Origin: Microcebus murinus
Taxonomy: Eukaryota > Chordata > Mammalia > Primates > Cheirogaleidae
Reading direction: 5' to 3'
Assembly: GCF_040939455.1 (NCBI RefSeq)
Contig: NC_134108.1
Location: 85,604,001-85,668,000 of the forward strand
Length of the DNA: 64,000 nt
In this document: positions 1 to 13,488 of the stretch, piece after piece
How the letters are laid out: every line of letters starts with the position of its first letter
Position numbering within the stretch: position 1 is the first letter of the stretch
The notes under the pieces: generated by a model
What the model was told of the DNA's origin: nothing
What the model saw: the letters and a program-made list of their open reading frames with translations, nothing else
Database searches by the model: none
Program-made: the position numbers and the translations under genes

Positions 1-764
1 AGAATAAAAGTGAATTGGAATTGTTATATATCACACTTCTTTTAATTGTCTTCATACAGTGTGAAAATAAGTAAAAATTGATGGGCAGTTCTATGTTCTA
101 CTGACTTCAAAATTAACTATGTAACACTTTGCCAATTCCCATAAAAGTTCATCTTTAGTAGTACTAAACAAGTAATTCCAAGTAGACTATTTTTCTAAAG
201 GCAGAGTTTAAAATATTTTAATTGATAAACATCAAGGCTGCCTCAATGAAAATTTGATGACTTTAATAAATAACCACACTATTATTTCAGTAAATCAGAT
301 ATACCAAGATCATTTAGCCAAAATTTTTGTGAATCAGTCTAATCTCAGTAGCCTTTCACTAAGAGGTAGGTAGGTAGATAGGTAGATAGATAGATAAAAT
401 CTTTCTACATAAAACAAACTGGCATCTAACTGATTTTTAACTAGGGAGCTCATTAGTAGCCTTAGTCTTTTGATAGTTGGTTATTAATAGAGAATAAGCA
501 GAGAAGGAGTGATGTTAAAAAGTAACTTATCTGTGTACTTCAATTTTTAAGTAATAGCTTAAATAAGTTACATAAAAATAAAACATAAATGAAGAAGTAG
601 CAATTAATTTTACAAGTTAGGATAAAATAAGTTTCTCTTCTTATTTTTATTATTGCAGTAGGTTCTTAGCCATCTTATAGCATTTATAGAAGGTCTCCCT
701 CATGTGAAAAGAGAAAGTTTATAGGAAAGAGCAAGGTTTATAGAAATAGTGAGAATTACACTCA
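1..764. other. AT-rich single-copy DNA with a short GGTA/GATA microsatellite
   Basis: I see no coding potential or recognisable transposon here. A short tetranucleotide run of GGTA grading into GATA lies at about 364-396. The longest open frames are short and look random. Confidence 0.5.
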
Positions 765-915
765 AAGCTCTTGTTCAGTCACTGTGTAACTTTGAACAAG
801 TCAATTAACCTCTCTTAACCTTAGTTTTTTATTTATTAAATAGTATGGTATGATGCCAACCTAATCAGACTGTGGCTAGGGTTTCATGAGATAGATGTAG
901 ATAAGTTATATGGAG
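765..915 (+). repeat. MIR SINE remnant
   Basis: The core reads like the MIR consensus: 'gtgtaactttgaacaagtc', then 'ttaacctctcttaacctta', then a degraded 'gtttcctcatctgtaaaat' equivalent. This is an old tRNA-derived mammalian SINE on the plus strand. It is strongly diverged, so the ends are approximate. Confidence 0.75.
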
Positions 916-985
916 GACTTTTTAGCAACTAGTTGAGAGAGGTAAAGTACATTTCTTTGTACCCCTTCCACATCATGCAGTGTAG

Positions 986-1060
986 ATGTCGTAATTATAA
1001 ATCTGTGTCGTAATTATAAAATAGAATAAAATCTGTGTTGTAATTATAAAATAGAATAAA
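986..1060. repeat. 30-bp direct tandem repeat
   Basis: Two copies of a 30-bp unit, 1001-1030 and 1031-1060, differ at a single base (tcg versus ttg). A partial third copy (atgtcgtaattataa) lies at 986-1000. The unit is AT-rich and non-coding and looks like a small local duplication. Confidence 0.85.
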
Positions 1061-1640
1061 AATATTATATTGTGCTATTCTTTGTATTCTTTTCAATCGT
1101 TGATGTAGTTCTGACATATGTATTAGTCTTTTTATTTTAAGAAAAAGAATTCTAATATAATATATACACAAGGAATTGAAAAAAAGAACACATTATGGCT
1201 AAATTGCTGTAGAATGTTTGATTAACCAACAAAAATAAAAATTTATACAGTCAATTTCAACCCAGAATATGTAGCAATTTCACCAGGTCTTTTCTTTCTT
1301 TTTAAAATTTGATACATACAAAAGCATATGTTAAAATATAAGTAAATAACTTTGAGTATGAGACATTTCATTTCTTTTATGATCTCTGTAGGATATGCTC
1401 TGAATGAATTGATAAAAAATGCATTTTACCAGTACATATAATTTAGCAACTCCTGGTGTGGTTTTTAATCTGTGCTTGAGTTGTGAAGCAGGGAGAATAA
1501 CATAGTTTAACATTTTTTTGCTTCAAAAGTATATTTTTGTTCGATTATTTTGGTTCTTAATACCTGTCCTATATGAAAAACAACTGTATGGAAATTTGCA
1601 GAATGCAAATGTGCCATTATTCAATCCCTTTGACTACAGC

Positions 1641-1663
1641 CTGGAAGCAAACAATTAGACTAA

Positions 1664-1694
<31 letters not shown>

Positions 1695-1712
1695 GGATCA
1701 GATACGAAAAAA
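1641..1712 (+). repeat. Left arm of a 3.2-kb-spaced inverted duplication, containing (AAT)n
   Basis: This segment starts ctggaagcaaacaattag, runs through about ten AAT units and ends gggatcagatacgaaaaaa. It reappears as its reverse complement at 4861-4926. Outside the AAT run, which is two units longer here, I find no mismatch. Sequence beyond the arms does not match. The A-run after gatacg is longer here (10 A) than at the other arm (6 A, then GAAAGC). Confidence 0.9.
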
Positions 1713-2597
1713 AAAACTAAAAACATTTTCATGTCGCTCTTATAACATTTTTGGTTTGCTTCAATGGTTTAAGTGAGTTTTTTAAAAAGTTATAACTTGT
1801 CCACAATAAAAGCCAGTGTCAGAATTTGATCTCTACCTACCTTATTGGATAGAATTAAACTTTAATGCCGCATTCTGGAATCTAGGTTGATAGTACTTTT
1901 TCATCAAAGACATTGGGCAGTAAGGAAAGAAAAAAAAATTGCTCATGCTTCTTATTGTCAGTGGAATTACTGTATCTCTGCAGGTCAGGGCATCAGTACA
2001 TTTGCAGCATACTTTAGTTCTTTAGCAATACCTTTTGTAGACCAATTTATACAGCTGAAAACTCTTCTTGCCTTCCAATTTTAAAAGTATGATTTTAATT
2101 TCTTTTTATCCATAAAAGTTTTCCAAGACTCTTCCAAATATTTTAGGTCCAGAACTATAAACCTGATAATGAGATTTTTGAAGATAAAGGGATCATTTAA
2201 TAAGTAACTTAAACTAAAAGATCAATGCATTTGTATATATGTGTGTATGTGTGTACTTTTGGATATGTGTGTATTTGTGGATATATGTGTGCAGAGAGAG
2301 AAAGAGAGAATATTATTATTTCACATTTCTTTAGAAATAGAAAGACATTAACTTTACTTACTCTGAAAAAATGCAGACTAAACTATCCAATTATACATTA
2401 TTTATGTGGGTATATAGATATTTGAATATATGAAAAAAATAAAATTGCAAATATTTCCCTTGCCTCTTATAACATTTTTGGTTTTGTTTTGAGATTATAT
2501 ATACATATATATATATATATATAAAACATATATTCAGAATAACACAGGTTTATATTTCATCATATATGGCCTACTCTACATAAATACATTTTTCAAA
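1713..2597. other. AT-rich single-copy DNA with a (TA)n tract
   Basis: No gene or clear transposon is visible. An alternating TA/CA tract lies at about 2498-2531, and TG/GA-rich low-complexity sequence at about 2235-2310. Confidence 0.5.
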
Positions 2598-3365
2598 TTA
2601 ATTAACTCAAGTGTTTATTCAACAAACACTTATTAGGTGCTTTCAACTCAGCATATACTAAAGGCAGAGAACCAAATTAGATAAATCTCTCAAATGAATA
2701 AGCTCACAGTCTGTTAATGAAACCTGTTAGCAAATGTAACAGAGTGTTTAGGAATGATGTACTAGAAATACATAAAGCTTTGATGAAGGAATAAAGCAGA
2801 AAGTAACCTACTGTATTTTGAGGAATCTTGAAAGATCTTGAAGAATCTTTCAACAGGGATGTCCTTTGACCTCGGTCTCAAAAGATGAGCTTATCATATT
2901 GATTTATTATCAAAGCAGCAGGAATAAAAAAATAAACAAAAAAAGATGAGATTTAGTACATTAAAAAGATGTCATTGTCACTTACATAAAAAATGTAATA
3001 GAAGTAAAACAAAACAGGGTTGGTGGGGTACAATGAAGCCAGACCCTAAAGAGACATATAAAAGATGATTATGGAACTGATGGACTTAATTTTGTAAAAA
3101 ATTAACAAAGGAGAGTCCTTTGAAGGCTTGTAAGCAAGGGAGTCAAATAGTTAAATTTGTATTTTAGAAAAATAAATTTGGGGAGTGATTTATCTTGTTA
3201 AAGAGATAAAGTGACCAAGGAAAGAGGGACATGAGTCCAGCAGAAATAGTGACACAGGATAAGACAGGATATGATTAAGAAGGATTTGGGAAGTAAAAAT
3301 AAAAGATTTGCTATTGATTAAATGAATAGAATGAAGAGTCAAGATGGCTACTCTTTTAAGCTGGG
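2598..3365 (-). repeat. LINE-2 (L2) remnant
   Basis: The left end reads 'ttattcaacaaacacttatt', the reverse complement of the L2 3' tail. The right part (about 3110-3340) retains the reverse complement of L2 3' coding/UTR sequence, for example the stretch around 'agggagtcaaatag' and 'ttagaaaaataaattt'. It is very diverged and has internal gaps around 2890-3080. No open frame survives. Confidence 0.6.
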
Positions 3366-4860
3366 ATGATTGTATGGATTCAAATGCAAAAATGTCCTAA
3401 GCATTTATGTAATAAATCATTGTCTCCAGTCCAAGTGGGAAAACATCCTCAGTCTCCTAGCTTAGTGACCATTTATCCCAAATAATTTTAACTTAAACGA
3501 TGTGAAAACAAAACAAAACAAAACAAAAGAACCCAGCCAGAAGGAATCCTAAAACTAATTCTGCTCTGTTGACCTAGGGACACAGTAAGTTTTAGAATTT
3601 GGATGAATAGAATTATTATACATGGATAATGTGATGTTACTCACATATGCATTTTTCTTCCTCTTATCTTTATTTAGGTTAATCTAATCACATTTCAAGA
3701 AATAAAATAAAAACTTACATAACTTAAAACACATGGAAAAGACTCTCTAGATCTATAAATAGCTTATTTTAAAACATGCTTTTTGGTATCTCATAAGCTT
3801 CTTATATCCCTATGATTAAAACTATTCATCAAGTCATTAATTATGTTTTAACATCTTTATGAAAAAGGAGATAAAGACTCCTGAAAATTCTTAGGGATAT
3901 ATGAGTACATAATTTCAGAATTCATAAATTTAATGGAGTAATTGATGAGTTAACCACTTTTTTATATTCTAAGTTAAATACTACACAGGCAAATGTGGGT
4001 GTGACAAGATTTCCCTTTGATGCTTATAAAGAAATTAACTTTAAAGAAGTGATTTTCTTTTGAATTTGGGGATTTCCAATATTTATCTGTAATTTGATAT
4101 CAATGTAATTATAAATAATATAATGAATGAAAAAATAACCTTAATGATATGCATATATGTTTGGTTTATTCACAAAATGTATGTAATATATAAGATGTTA
4201 AATAGTATCCTTTATTTAATCCCTCTGTTGAGAACATAATAAGTTAAGCAAGCAGGTGTTATATGGTTATTGAAAAAGTTCTCCTTTTTAAAAAATTTGA
4301 ATGCCATCTGGCTTATTGGCAACATGAATAGACAGTACATTTGTATATTTAGCAATCTCATGGGTCTAGTGCTTATTTAAGATTTACATGGAGGATTAAG
4401 AGATTCAAGTAATTTATCCAGTTACCATAGTTTAAAACTATTTAAAATGTCTTTTAAAAATTATTTATAGGAAATAAAGACAAATTATTGTCACCTTTAA
4501 TTTTATAAATATAAGCCTATGCTCAGAAAAAAAATGTAGGTAAGCTTTATCTCCTACAGTTGGTCAACCAGGTAATATGTTAGTATATGAGATGTTAAAT
4601 ATACCATTTTTGTCTTTATTTATTTTAGGGCATAATATTAGCATGTTTTAGAAAAACAGCAATACTGGAAAAACTAAGTATTTCTCTGAAAACTCACCCA
4701 TTGAATTTCAAACTGTGAACATTAATTTCTTATCTTTAAACTGGAAACCCTTCATGGAGGTCAATTCTTTGTCAATTCTTGCTGTAAGTTTAATATTTGA
4801 TTCAGCTCTCCTACACTCAAAGATTAAAGCTATTCTTATGATCATATTCACTTTGCTTTC
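3366..4860. other. AT-rich DNA, no gene seen; short (AAAAC)n
   Basis: An AAAAC pentanucleotide run lies at 3505-3528. The rest is AT-rich without recognisable repeats or plausible exons. Confidence 0.5.
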
Positions 4861-4926
4861 TTTTTTCGTATCTGATCCCATTATTATTATTATTATTATT
4901 ATTTTAGTCTAATTGTTTGCTTCCAG
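4861..4926 (-). repeat. Right arm of the inverted duplication, containing (TTA)n
   Basis: This is the reverse complement of 1641-1712: ttttttcgtatctgatccca, about eight ATT units, then ttttagtctaattgtttgc and ttccag. Only the trinucleotide number differs. The flanks (ctttgctttc on the left, actctgtgtaac on the right) have no counterpart at the other arm. Confidence 0.9.
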
Positions 4927-7900
4927 ACTCTGTGTAACACGTATCACATTTTGGTTATTTGAAAGGTAGAAGTGGCTGATATTGATTGACCTAATTAGGA
5001 TTTGCTAGGCAGGAACTGAACTCCATCAGACTTCTCTCCTTGTTTCATATTCCACAATGTTTTGGAGAAGTGGATGTGTTTGTGCCTATCATGGAGAGTA
5101 TTGTCAACAACAGTGTAACTAGTGTGAATTTCCCTTTAGCACATCCCAGTGAAAAGAAATACTATATTACTTAATTTCTCTAACTAAACACCAACTTCTA
5201 GATCATAAGGATGGTGTTAAGTTTGAACTTCAGTAATATGTTTTGGTATCTTTCATATATCCTTGGACCACACGAAAATACCTTAAATGGTGTCTAAGAT
5301 ATACAGAAGGCCTCTTCATTTTAGTACATATGTTCATAGTCAAGTCTATATCATTAATTTGAGAAGAGACAGTTCTGCTTTCTGGCTCAGGTTGCAGTGC
5401 TAGATAAGATTTAGAAATCTGTACACCTCAGAATACAGCTTCTGTATATAGCAGGCTGCTGTTTCCTTCTGGGGTTCTGCTATTTCTCCAGCAAAATTGG
5501 AGAAAGTAAAAGCAGTCCCTATTATTTTCAGAACCTAAAACTCAGTTTTATGTCAAGTAATTTGGGGGTCACACTAGATCTTTTTAAGTAATTGAATACC
5601 CTACCAAATCTCTAACTTCTCTCTCCTACTCCTGCAGGAGTGTTTCACATTCTCTCTCCATAATGGACTTTTAGAAACACATTGCTGGTCTCTTCTTCCT
5701 GGAAGTAGCTGTAGGAAAGCAATCAGTCAGATATTTCCTTCCTATCTGTTCTGTGACCCTTCTCCATAAACCTATGAGTCTCTTAAAGAATGGCTTATCC
5801 CAGAAACCCCATATAAATTTGGTTCATTGAGTGGATTTCAGAGGTAATTTTGTTCACATAAAATACACAGTCTTCCATTGTGGGGCAAGGTATCAAAACC
5901 ATTTGACTCAAATATAGTATGAATTTTCAGAAGCAATTTTAGTCCCTTTTATTTCATAAGTGAATTTATATCATCCAGACATATGCTTTTTCACTTTTGT
6001 TTTATTTTGTTTATTGTGTAAGCATTCTTAATCACTTTACTTTCAGCATAGATTAGTAGTGTATTCCAAATAAGTAGTTACTTCTGAGAGTCCAGACTTA
6101 TCCTTCCTTGTATGCCAGTCCTGCAACTGAGTCAGCAATCTTTTCTCAAAATCATTTTTCTTCAAATAAATTCTAGAGATCTTGTAACATTGTGCCTATA
6201 ATTAAAAATACTGTGTTTTATGCTTAAAAATTTGTTTAAAAGGTAGATCTCATGTTGAATGTTCTTACCACAATAAAAACAGGAAAAAAGGAAAAAAGAT
6301 GGAAAAATATTTTTTTATAAATATGTCTGTAAAAAATTTTTTACAAAAATTACAACTTACATAGTAAAACAAGTGAAAAAGGAGAAATTTATTATAGTGG
6401 TTAGATGCCAACTATGAGTAACAACATTCACTAGAATATTTACTCCTGATATTCAAGCCATTGAACTTAAGAGCATAAATAAGATGAAAGGTAGCTATCA
6501 AATGTAATGTATTTTTGATCAGATCTAATATGGGATCTGGTTACATCTGCAACAGCTAATTTATAACCTGCTATTAAAAGCACATTTAGGCAAATCATCA
6601 AATATGCATTTGAGTACTGTTTCAGCTGCTTAAGGTGCTCAATGTTTTTATATTCCTTAAGATCCTCCACAATAGCATATTCCCAAAGACTACAGAATAT
6701 CATTTCTCCCAAGTCATAGTTAGTTCTTGAAATTTTATATGAATGTATCAAGTTCTTTCATTTTTAATTTGCAAATATTTTATAGCATATAATTTACCCA
6801 AAATAAGTACTAAGATAAAGCTAAAATATATATATAAGTAGAATTAATTCTATTACACTGGTAAATATAAGGTTTACGCCAGTTATGTAGTAATTTTCCA
6901 GTAAAGAAGCATTTTGTTCTTGGAGTCTTTATATTTTATTTATTCTCAAAACTAGTACAAGGAGGAGGCTTTCTTTCTAAAGTCATGCAATTATAAGTAG
7001 CAACGCAAATGTAGAAAGATGATTCTGACTCATTTATTAGCTAAGCGATTTTCATATATCAGTTTTGAAATATGCACAAAACAAATTTGTGTTTTGGTAT
7101 AATTACAGGTACCTATATATCCTGGATATGGAGAGATATTTGAAAAATCAACTCTAAAGATTTAGGTCATAATTGCTCAATATATTCCTGTAATGTTATT
7201 AATATATAATAGAAAGAGAGAGACAGAGAAAGAGAGAAATAATAGAGATAGAGATAAAAGAGAAAGAGGGGAACAGAGAGAGAGAGAGAAATCCTTTAGA
7301 AACCCATTCTTATTCTAAAGTCTACAACATAATAGCTGACTATGCCAAACAAATAAATAAATTCTTTGCACAAGTATACATGCTGTTTTTGATGCATTAA
7401 AAACAGATTTATCTCTCTAAAATATTTTAATTTCCCTGAATTTTGGAACTTTAGATTTCAACCTATAACTCTTATCTTTTGTCAATTTATCAAAAGCAAT
7501 TTATCTCACCCTAGAACTAAAAATTAATGTTAAGCCTAAAATTAACTCATCGTATTTTGGTACTGCTTAACTTTAGATAAGAGCTAACTCTTATTTCCTT
7601 GATACTGTTTTTTGAATGCAGGCCCATGAACATATACTTGGTGTCCAAAACTTCTCCACAATAAAAAGCTTAATTTTATATTTTAATATTTATCAATATC
7701 TAAGAAAAAGTATTTCCTGGTTATTTGGATTGTGAATATATAATCCAAGTACCCACACAATATTCTGGCTTACATACAGATTTCTTTTTACCCTCACATA
7801 CTACCCTAGTGATACTATGCTCATCATCAGATATATTCACCTGACATCATGCCATAACAGTATGAGTAAAAATTTCTTAGTAATTTGAATACAAAAAAGT

Positions 7901-9912
7901 GCAAGAAAATTGATTTGTTTTAAGGCAAAAGAGTAAACAGACAGGCCAAGTCATCAGAACCTGTACCATGTTGTCAAGAATCATGGGAATGCAGTGAGCA
8001 GTGGGTTTTTATTCAAAAAGAATGTTTGGACTACATAAAATGACTGTTAATTTAAACTTTATTAGTTTTGTAGTTCTGTGAGTACTATATCAAAATGTTG
8101 CTATGGTCATATAATTCCATAAAAACTATAAGTATATAGAGTTAATGTAATGTTTTATGTTTATTCTTATTTAAAATAATTCAGTGCAATAAGGTGGAAC
8201 ATACGAATATTGTTTCCCTTAAAATATATCTCAAGCTTCAGAGACCTTGAATTAGGTATTTGAAGCAATTAATTAGTCATTAGTCCATATTTTTTATACA
8301 GGTTTAAGATTATTTTAAACAGAAAATAAGACAACAAATGGTTGTAGTTTCTGCCAACAATTAATTCATCATTAATTCAACGTAGCAGATTGTCTTTTTC
8401 TAGATTTGCTCTTTGGTTACACATTCCTATCTGAATAACTGCTGAAATGTAGGTACAATTTTAAATAACTCATGAAAACCTTGCTTTTTATAGTAGATTC
8501 CTTTCATGTCATGAAGTTTCCTCTTACAATTTTGGGATATTTCTCTCTATTAACAAGAAGTAAAAAATATTTATGATACATACTGCTTGATGCCATTTCT
8601 GTATGAATAATGTGCAGAAATAGTAAATTTCAGGTCTTCATGAATGAACGCCTAATATGTGTGTTTGTGTATATTAATTTCAACAACAATTATTTACCAA
8701 CTTTAAAACCATTGACCAGTATGTACTTTCATTTTCTTCTTATGGAGTGACATTTGGAGGCTTTTGTAGGACTTATAAATATTATATACTTTTCATGGTC
8801 TTGGGCTAAAATGTACTAGCTACATTATATTTCTTTTCTGCACATTATCCAAAACAATGAGCTGTGATGAAAGGAGAATGAGAAAAGCTATAATCCATGC
8901 AAACACTCCTTAGTGTTTCATTTACAGGAAAGGAGAGATATAACATAAAGAGAATAAGTAGAAACCGATGTTTTCAGCATGTAAAAAAACTGCATGTAAA
9001 ATATTGTTCATAATTTTGCAAATGAAATCTAAAATATAACTTAGAAGATGTTTTTAAATTGTGTAGATATGCCACTTTCTTCTCCATTTTCATTCTTCTA
9101 TTAAGCGAAAGACTAAATAAATAAATAAAAAGGGATAATAAGGGGAAAATAAGCTGCTGAATAATGTGCCATCCTGTTCTTCCTTTGCTCTTCAAAAAGA
9201 TACCAGTAGCAATTGTATATATGAAATGATAACGCTTTTAAAAGTTAAGCTTTACATAGCAGTAAGAAACAGTTGAGAATAAAATGTAATCGTGTTCTTA
9301 TTTCCTTTGTCTACATTTTGCCTTAGTGAAACTGAAGTGGGATGATTTCACTCTGTTGTTTAAAATCTATAATGAAGGGTCTATTGCAATTTGTCTTGGT
9401 TTTAGTGTCACAAAACCTTTATTAGAAAATCTCACTGAATGCATTCCTTTCTAGTATGCGTGTCTGGCATGAAAAACGGTCAATAAGAAAATATTTATTA
9501 CCTTCTTTTCAGTATCTTATCAGGAGATTGCTAATTGATGATTAGGAGTGGCTATATTTTTCTTCTGGATGTCTTTTGATTGATGTAAATTTGAATGTAT
9601 TACATTTAATTTGGTCATAATTTAAAACCATAAATATATTTTAATACTCTTGAAATTGAAAAGATATTTAAGAGCCATATTCTATTTTTTATGTCACATT
9701 TAATAGTTTTTGGTAACTATAAACACACATTCTGTTCTTTTTCTTTTATTTGTTTTCACTTATAAAACCTATGAAACAGAGTGAAAAGACCTTCTTTAGT
9801 CTCTTCCAGAAGATAAACATTTTCTTAAAAAGATCTAGTGAGAAAATTAGTGTGATATATATCATTCGTTGGTGAGTTTTTGTAAGAATTTGTTAGTTGT
9901 ATCTTTCTCATT
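4927..9912. other. AT-rich single-copy DNA; weak L2 trace and a purine-rich tract
   Basis: No exon or complete transposon was recognised. A weak plus-strand L2-like stretch lies at about 5560-5780. A GA/purine-rich low-complexity tract lies at about 7211-7290. Several short open frames occur but have no composition or motif support. Confidence 0.45.
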
Positions 9913-11335
9913 AAAAAAAAAAAAAAAAAGGACAACTCAAATGACAGGTTGTTTCTTGAGGATAGGGCACCAGGCTCCCAGCCCCCCAGGGCCAATTCCC
10001 ACCCCACAGACCTGAGCTGGGATGGAAGGTACCATATTGCTTCTCTACCGACCATATGCCTTTGCCCTCCTTAGGGGGCTTCACCTCCTCAGGTTTCATC
10101 TTGCTTATTCCTGCAGACATTTTCCAACTATAGCCCAGACTGCAGGAACCACAGAGATCCAGTGGGTCCTGGGTAACCTGCATGATTCTGGGCAGGTGGC
10201 TTTCTAGAGTGAGGAATGGGCATGACCAGAGTGCTAGCTTTCCTCCATGCAGACTCTTTTCCTTTCCTTTCCCTCTCCCATTCATGGCTGCTGAGAGAGA
10301 CAATTGAGCCACCACACCATGGCTTCCACAGAGAGTGGGGTTCAGACCTTTCCTCTTGGGGTCCTGCAGTAGACTGAGGAGTACTCAGACTGTGAGATTC
10401 CTGACTGTCACTTTTTTCTGGTGCTGTTTGCTAGGCAAATCCATCAGAGTGGGGCATGCTCCTAGGCAGAGAGAGGGACATCGAACCTGCTTAGGCATCC
10501 TGTGGACAATTTGGCACCAGTGCTCTTCTCCTTGGAATGGGCGGGGATTGATCCTTGGGGGCCCAGGGACCTACAGGCCAGATCCTGTAGCCCTGGGTCT
10601 CAATTGCATTGCTCAAGGGCAAGGAGGACAAATTTGCAAATTAGTCTTGAGAAGCAAGGGATCCCACATGGGCAGATCAGGGAGGGGAGTGCAATGTGGA
10701 TCCTAGCTGAAGTGTACTTATAAGGCACCCCTCCCTCCACAGGAGGACCATGCTCTCAGTTCAGGACAGGAACCTAGGCTGGAAATTTCCTGGCATGCAT
10801 AACAGTCATGGGAAAGCCTGGCTGGCTTGAACTCCTGCCTGCCACAAGACACCAAGGTGGAAAACCTTGGAGCAGGGTAGGGTAGAGAAGAGCAAAGCCT
10901 GTCCCAGACTTCCAGACTGTCAATCTCAGATGACCTTGCCACCACAAGAAGACTTCCTATTTGGGTGAGGCCACTATAGCCCCTCCTAGGTGGCTTTGCT
11001 CAGAAGCTGGGAGCAGACCTTTGACCACTGCTGAAACAGATATCATGCCAACATTTATGGAGCCTGAGGGTAAGCTCCCCTAACCCAGCCCTGCCCAGCT
11101 ACACTCCACTACCCATCTCTGCTGTGGCAGAAAATTAGTACTCACCTAAAGTTCCAAGACCCCACCCACCACCTGGGACATTTCAGTGCTTCTCATGAGG
11201 GACTAGAGCCAGTCACAGGACTCAAAAATAACATTGCAGCTTGATTCTTCTGACAAGTGTCACCTACTAACAGGAAGGTCAGTTTGTACACCCTTTGCAG
11301 CATTTTCACTCTGAGAGGTGGCTCAGAGTCAGAGT
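9913..11335 (+). repeat. GC-rich block, probable L1 5'-UTR-type retroelement sequence
   Basis: An A-run at about 9914-9930 is followed by about 1.4 kb of clearly GC-richer sequence, ending abruptly near 11335. The wording (for example 'tttgctcagaagctgggag', 'cccagccctgcccagctaca', 'cccacccaccacctgggaca') resembles the 5' UTR of older primate L1 elements read on the plus strand. No ORF1 follows it. Open frames here on both strands (up to about 134 codons) are explained by the high GC content. A CpG-poor regulatory region or an LTR are alternatives. The identification is tentative. Confidence 0.4.
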
Positions 11336-11379
11336 ATAAAGTGTTTTGTGTGCATTCCTAAGCAGTTTGGAAATTATTC

Positions 11380-11720
11380 TAAGGAATTAGAGAAATTGTT
11401 TGAAACATTTTAAAGAGTATAATGAATCATCTTTATATTTTAGAAAGATAAATACATTTGTTACCGTTAAAGAATGGAATTGTATAGAGCAAGATTGGAA
11501 ATTAACTCAGGTCAAATAATACAGTGGTTTGAAATTAGATAGGAGCATAGGGAATGGAGATTAGCAAGCTGACTGGAAATACATTCCTGTGTTTGAATTG
11601 AAGATGTTGTTGAACAGGAGGAATGAATGAAAGACTGACAATTGTGGTTATTTTTCGAGGTGACTTATGGACTTTTGGGTGCACATTGTAGATAGTAGAT
11701 TAAACACATATCTTTAGCAC
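11380..11720 (-). repeat. Probable L2 remnant
   Basis: The stretch around 'ttatattttagaaagataaa' and the following A/G-rich sequence resemble the reverse complement of L2 3' coding sequence, as at 3110-3300. It is very diverged and the ends are uncertain. Confidence 0.35.
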
Positions 11721-12439
11721 CAAAAACTCCACAAACACTACTCTTAATAAAATAACTATTAAAATGGGTTTTTTTAGAAAACATAATCCCATAAAGCAAA
11801 GAGACAAGGACAGGAAGTCACAAGAGAAAAGGTATTAATTGAATGATTTGTAATTTACTTTGTAGACAAGAGGAGTAAGTGACTATAGGGAAAAAAAACT
11901 AAGAGGAAGTCAAACTGCCATTAATGAACCTTTACAAATATGAAGACCTGGAGGCACTTGCTACCTGTGAAGTCCAGGTTGCAGAAGGAGCTGAAACAGG
12001 AAGGCTCTGGAATATCACTATCAGAACCATTTAGACACCTGGATACATTAGCCCCTCCCCACCCCAAATGCAAGCATTGTTATTTCCTCTACCTCTGTTT
12101 CACCTGGTATGAATTCACATGAACACCTAGGCAGATTATTGACAGTTTTCAATAATCCCCTGGAATTTTAAATTTTAAACTCCCCCCACCCCTGAAAGTT
12201 TAAAACAAAAGGCATTTGGAATTGTGAACAGTAGACACTACTAAAGCTGGGAGTGCTATGCTGAGAGTATTGAAAATTGTGAAGTTCCATACCCCTGTTC
12301 CTAATTAGCTGCTGGATCACGGGCACTCAAGCTCATAATTTCCAGGTCACAGGTAAGACCAGCCCTGCCTCCCTCCCTGTGGAAGGAGATATTAACTGTT
12401 GGAGATATTAACGAAACACCCAGATCCTTCCTGATACCT

Positions 12440-13480
12440 TAATCTCTACCTTAAAATTATGAAAATCACAAAAAAACTTCCAATTTGATATTTAGTGCCT
12501 CACTCTTAAGTAAAAGTAGATAGACAGGGATCACTAGACCTCTAGGTAAGTCTCCTAACATAAAAGGGATCAAACAAAGGAATGTTAAAGAGGAACTCAG
12601 AAAAATAGGCAACACAGGAAGCAGAATAAGCTTCAAAAATATAATTAATATACTCAGCAAGATAAATAGCATATTCATCCATTTAAAACAATAGTTACAA
12701 AGGAGCATGGTATAAAAATGAAACTCAAATAACAGAAAAAGAGCTTTTCTCAACTAAAAGCAAAAAGGAGAAATTGAAAATTAAAGGCAAAGCTTGAAAG
12801 AGAAAATTAGTTTCCCAGAAAGCATATCCCTCCCCCAAAGAAAAATCACATAGATGTAAAGTGAGAGGATAAGATGAGAAAATTAATAAAACCTTCCTAG
12901 TCCAACATCTGATTCTTAATGCTTTCAGAAAGAGATTAACAGGGAGGAGGAAGTGATAAAGAAATAACTCCAATATCATAACTTTCCCAGAACTAAAGTC
13001 CATGTACTTTGTAGATTAGGAAGAACTCAACAAAAGCCTAGAGGACCATTCTGAATTTTTGAAAATTAGAAATAAAAACCAAAAATGTGATTCTGAGTGT
13101 TTCAAGACAGAGAGAAGCAAAAATACTCCCAAAATTTTTTAAAAAAGTAACATATAAAGCATAAGTAAAAATCCTCAAGCATGATAGGAACAATGACTCC
13201 AAAACCTCAGGAAAAATGATTTTCAAATCTTCCACCCAAGCTATCAGTCATCTATAGGAATGAAATACAGGACCCAAAATGTGATTGTTTATGTCAGAAG
13301 TTTTCTAGGAATGCAAGTGATAAAAATGGTTTTGGAGTTAGATCACTTCCTGCCTAGTTGGCAATGAGGAATGCACCACTGAGTACATGGACTACAGATA
13401 CTCCTGGCACAAGGGAATCATCAAATCAGTTAACTTTCACTGATGGCAAATTGGGGTGGTGTGACAGTGAAGTGGGAGTC
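12440..13480 (+). repeat. HAL1/old L1-like remnant, left part
   Basis: A-rich plus-strand sequence. A stretch near 13185-13250 ('aacaatgactccaaaacctc', 'aaatgattttcaaatcttcc') resembles the distal part of HAL1 or old L1 ORF1/3' sequence. It has many frame breaks. A hAT element inserted at 13489-13942 separates it from related sequence that continues to about 14165. Naming is tentative. Confidence 0.4.
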
Positions 13481-13488
13481 CACTAACT

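Noticed and set aside
4715..4912. 65-codon frame ending in an Ile-rich run
   Set aside because: Created by the (ATT)n tract in the inverted-repeat arm.
9911..10706. Overlapping open frames of 120-134 codons on both strands near 10 kb
   Set aside because: They lie in a GC-rich retroelement-like block, overlap on both strands, lack domains or splice context, and one runs into a homopolymer.
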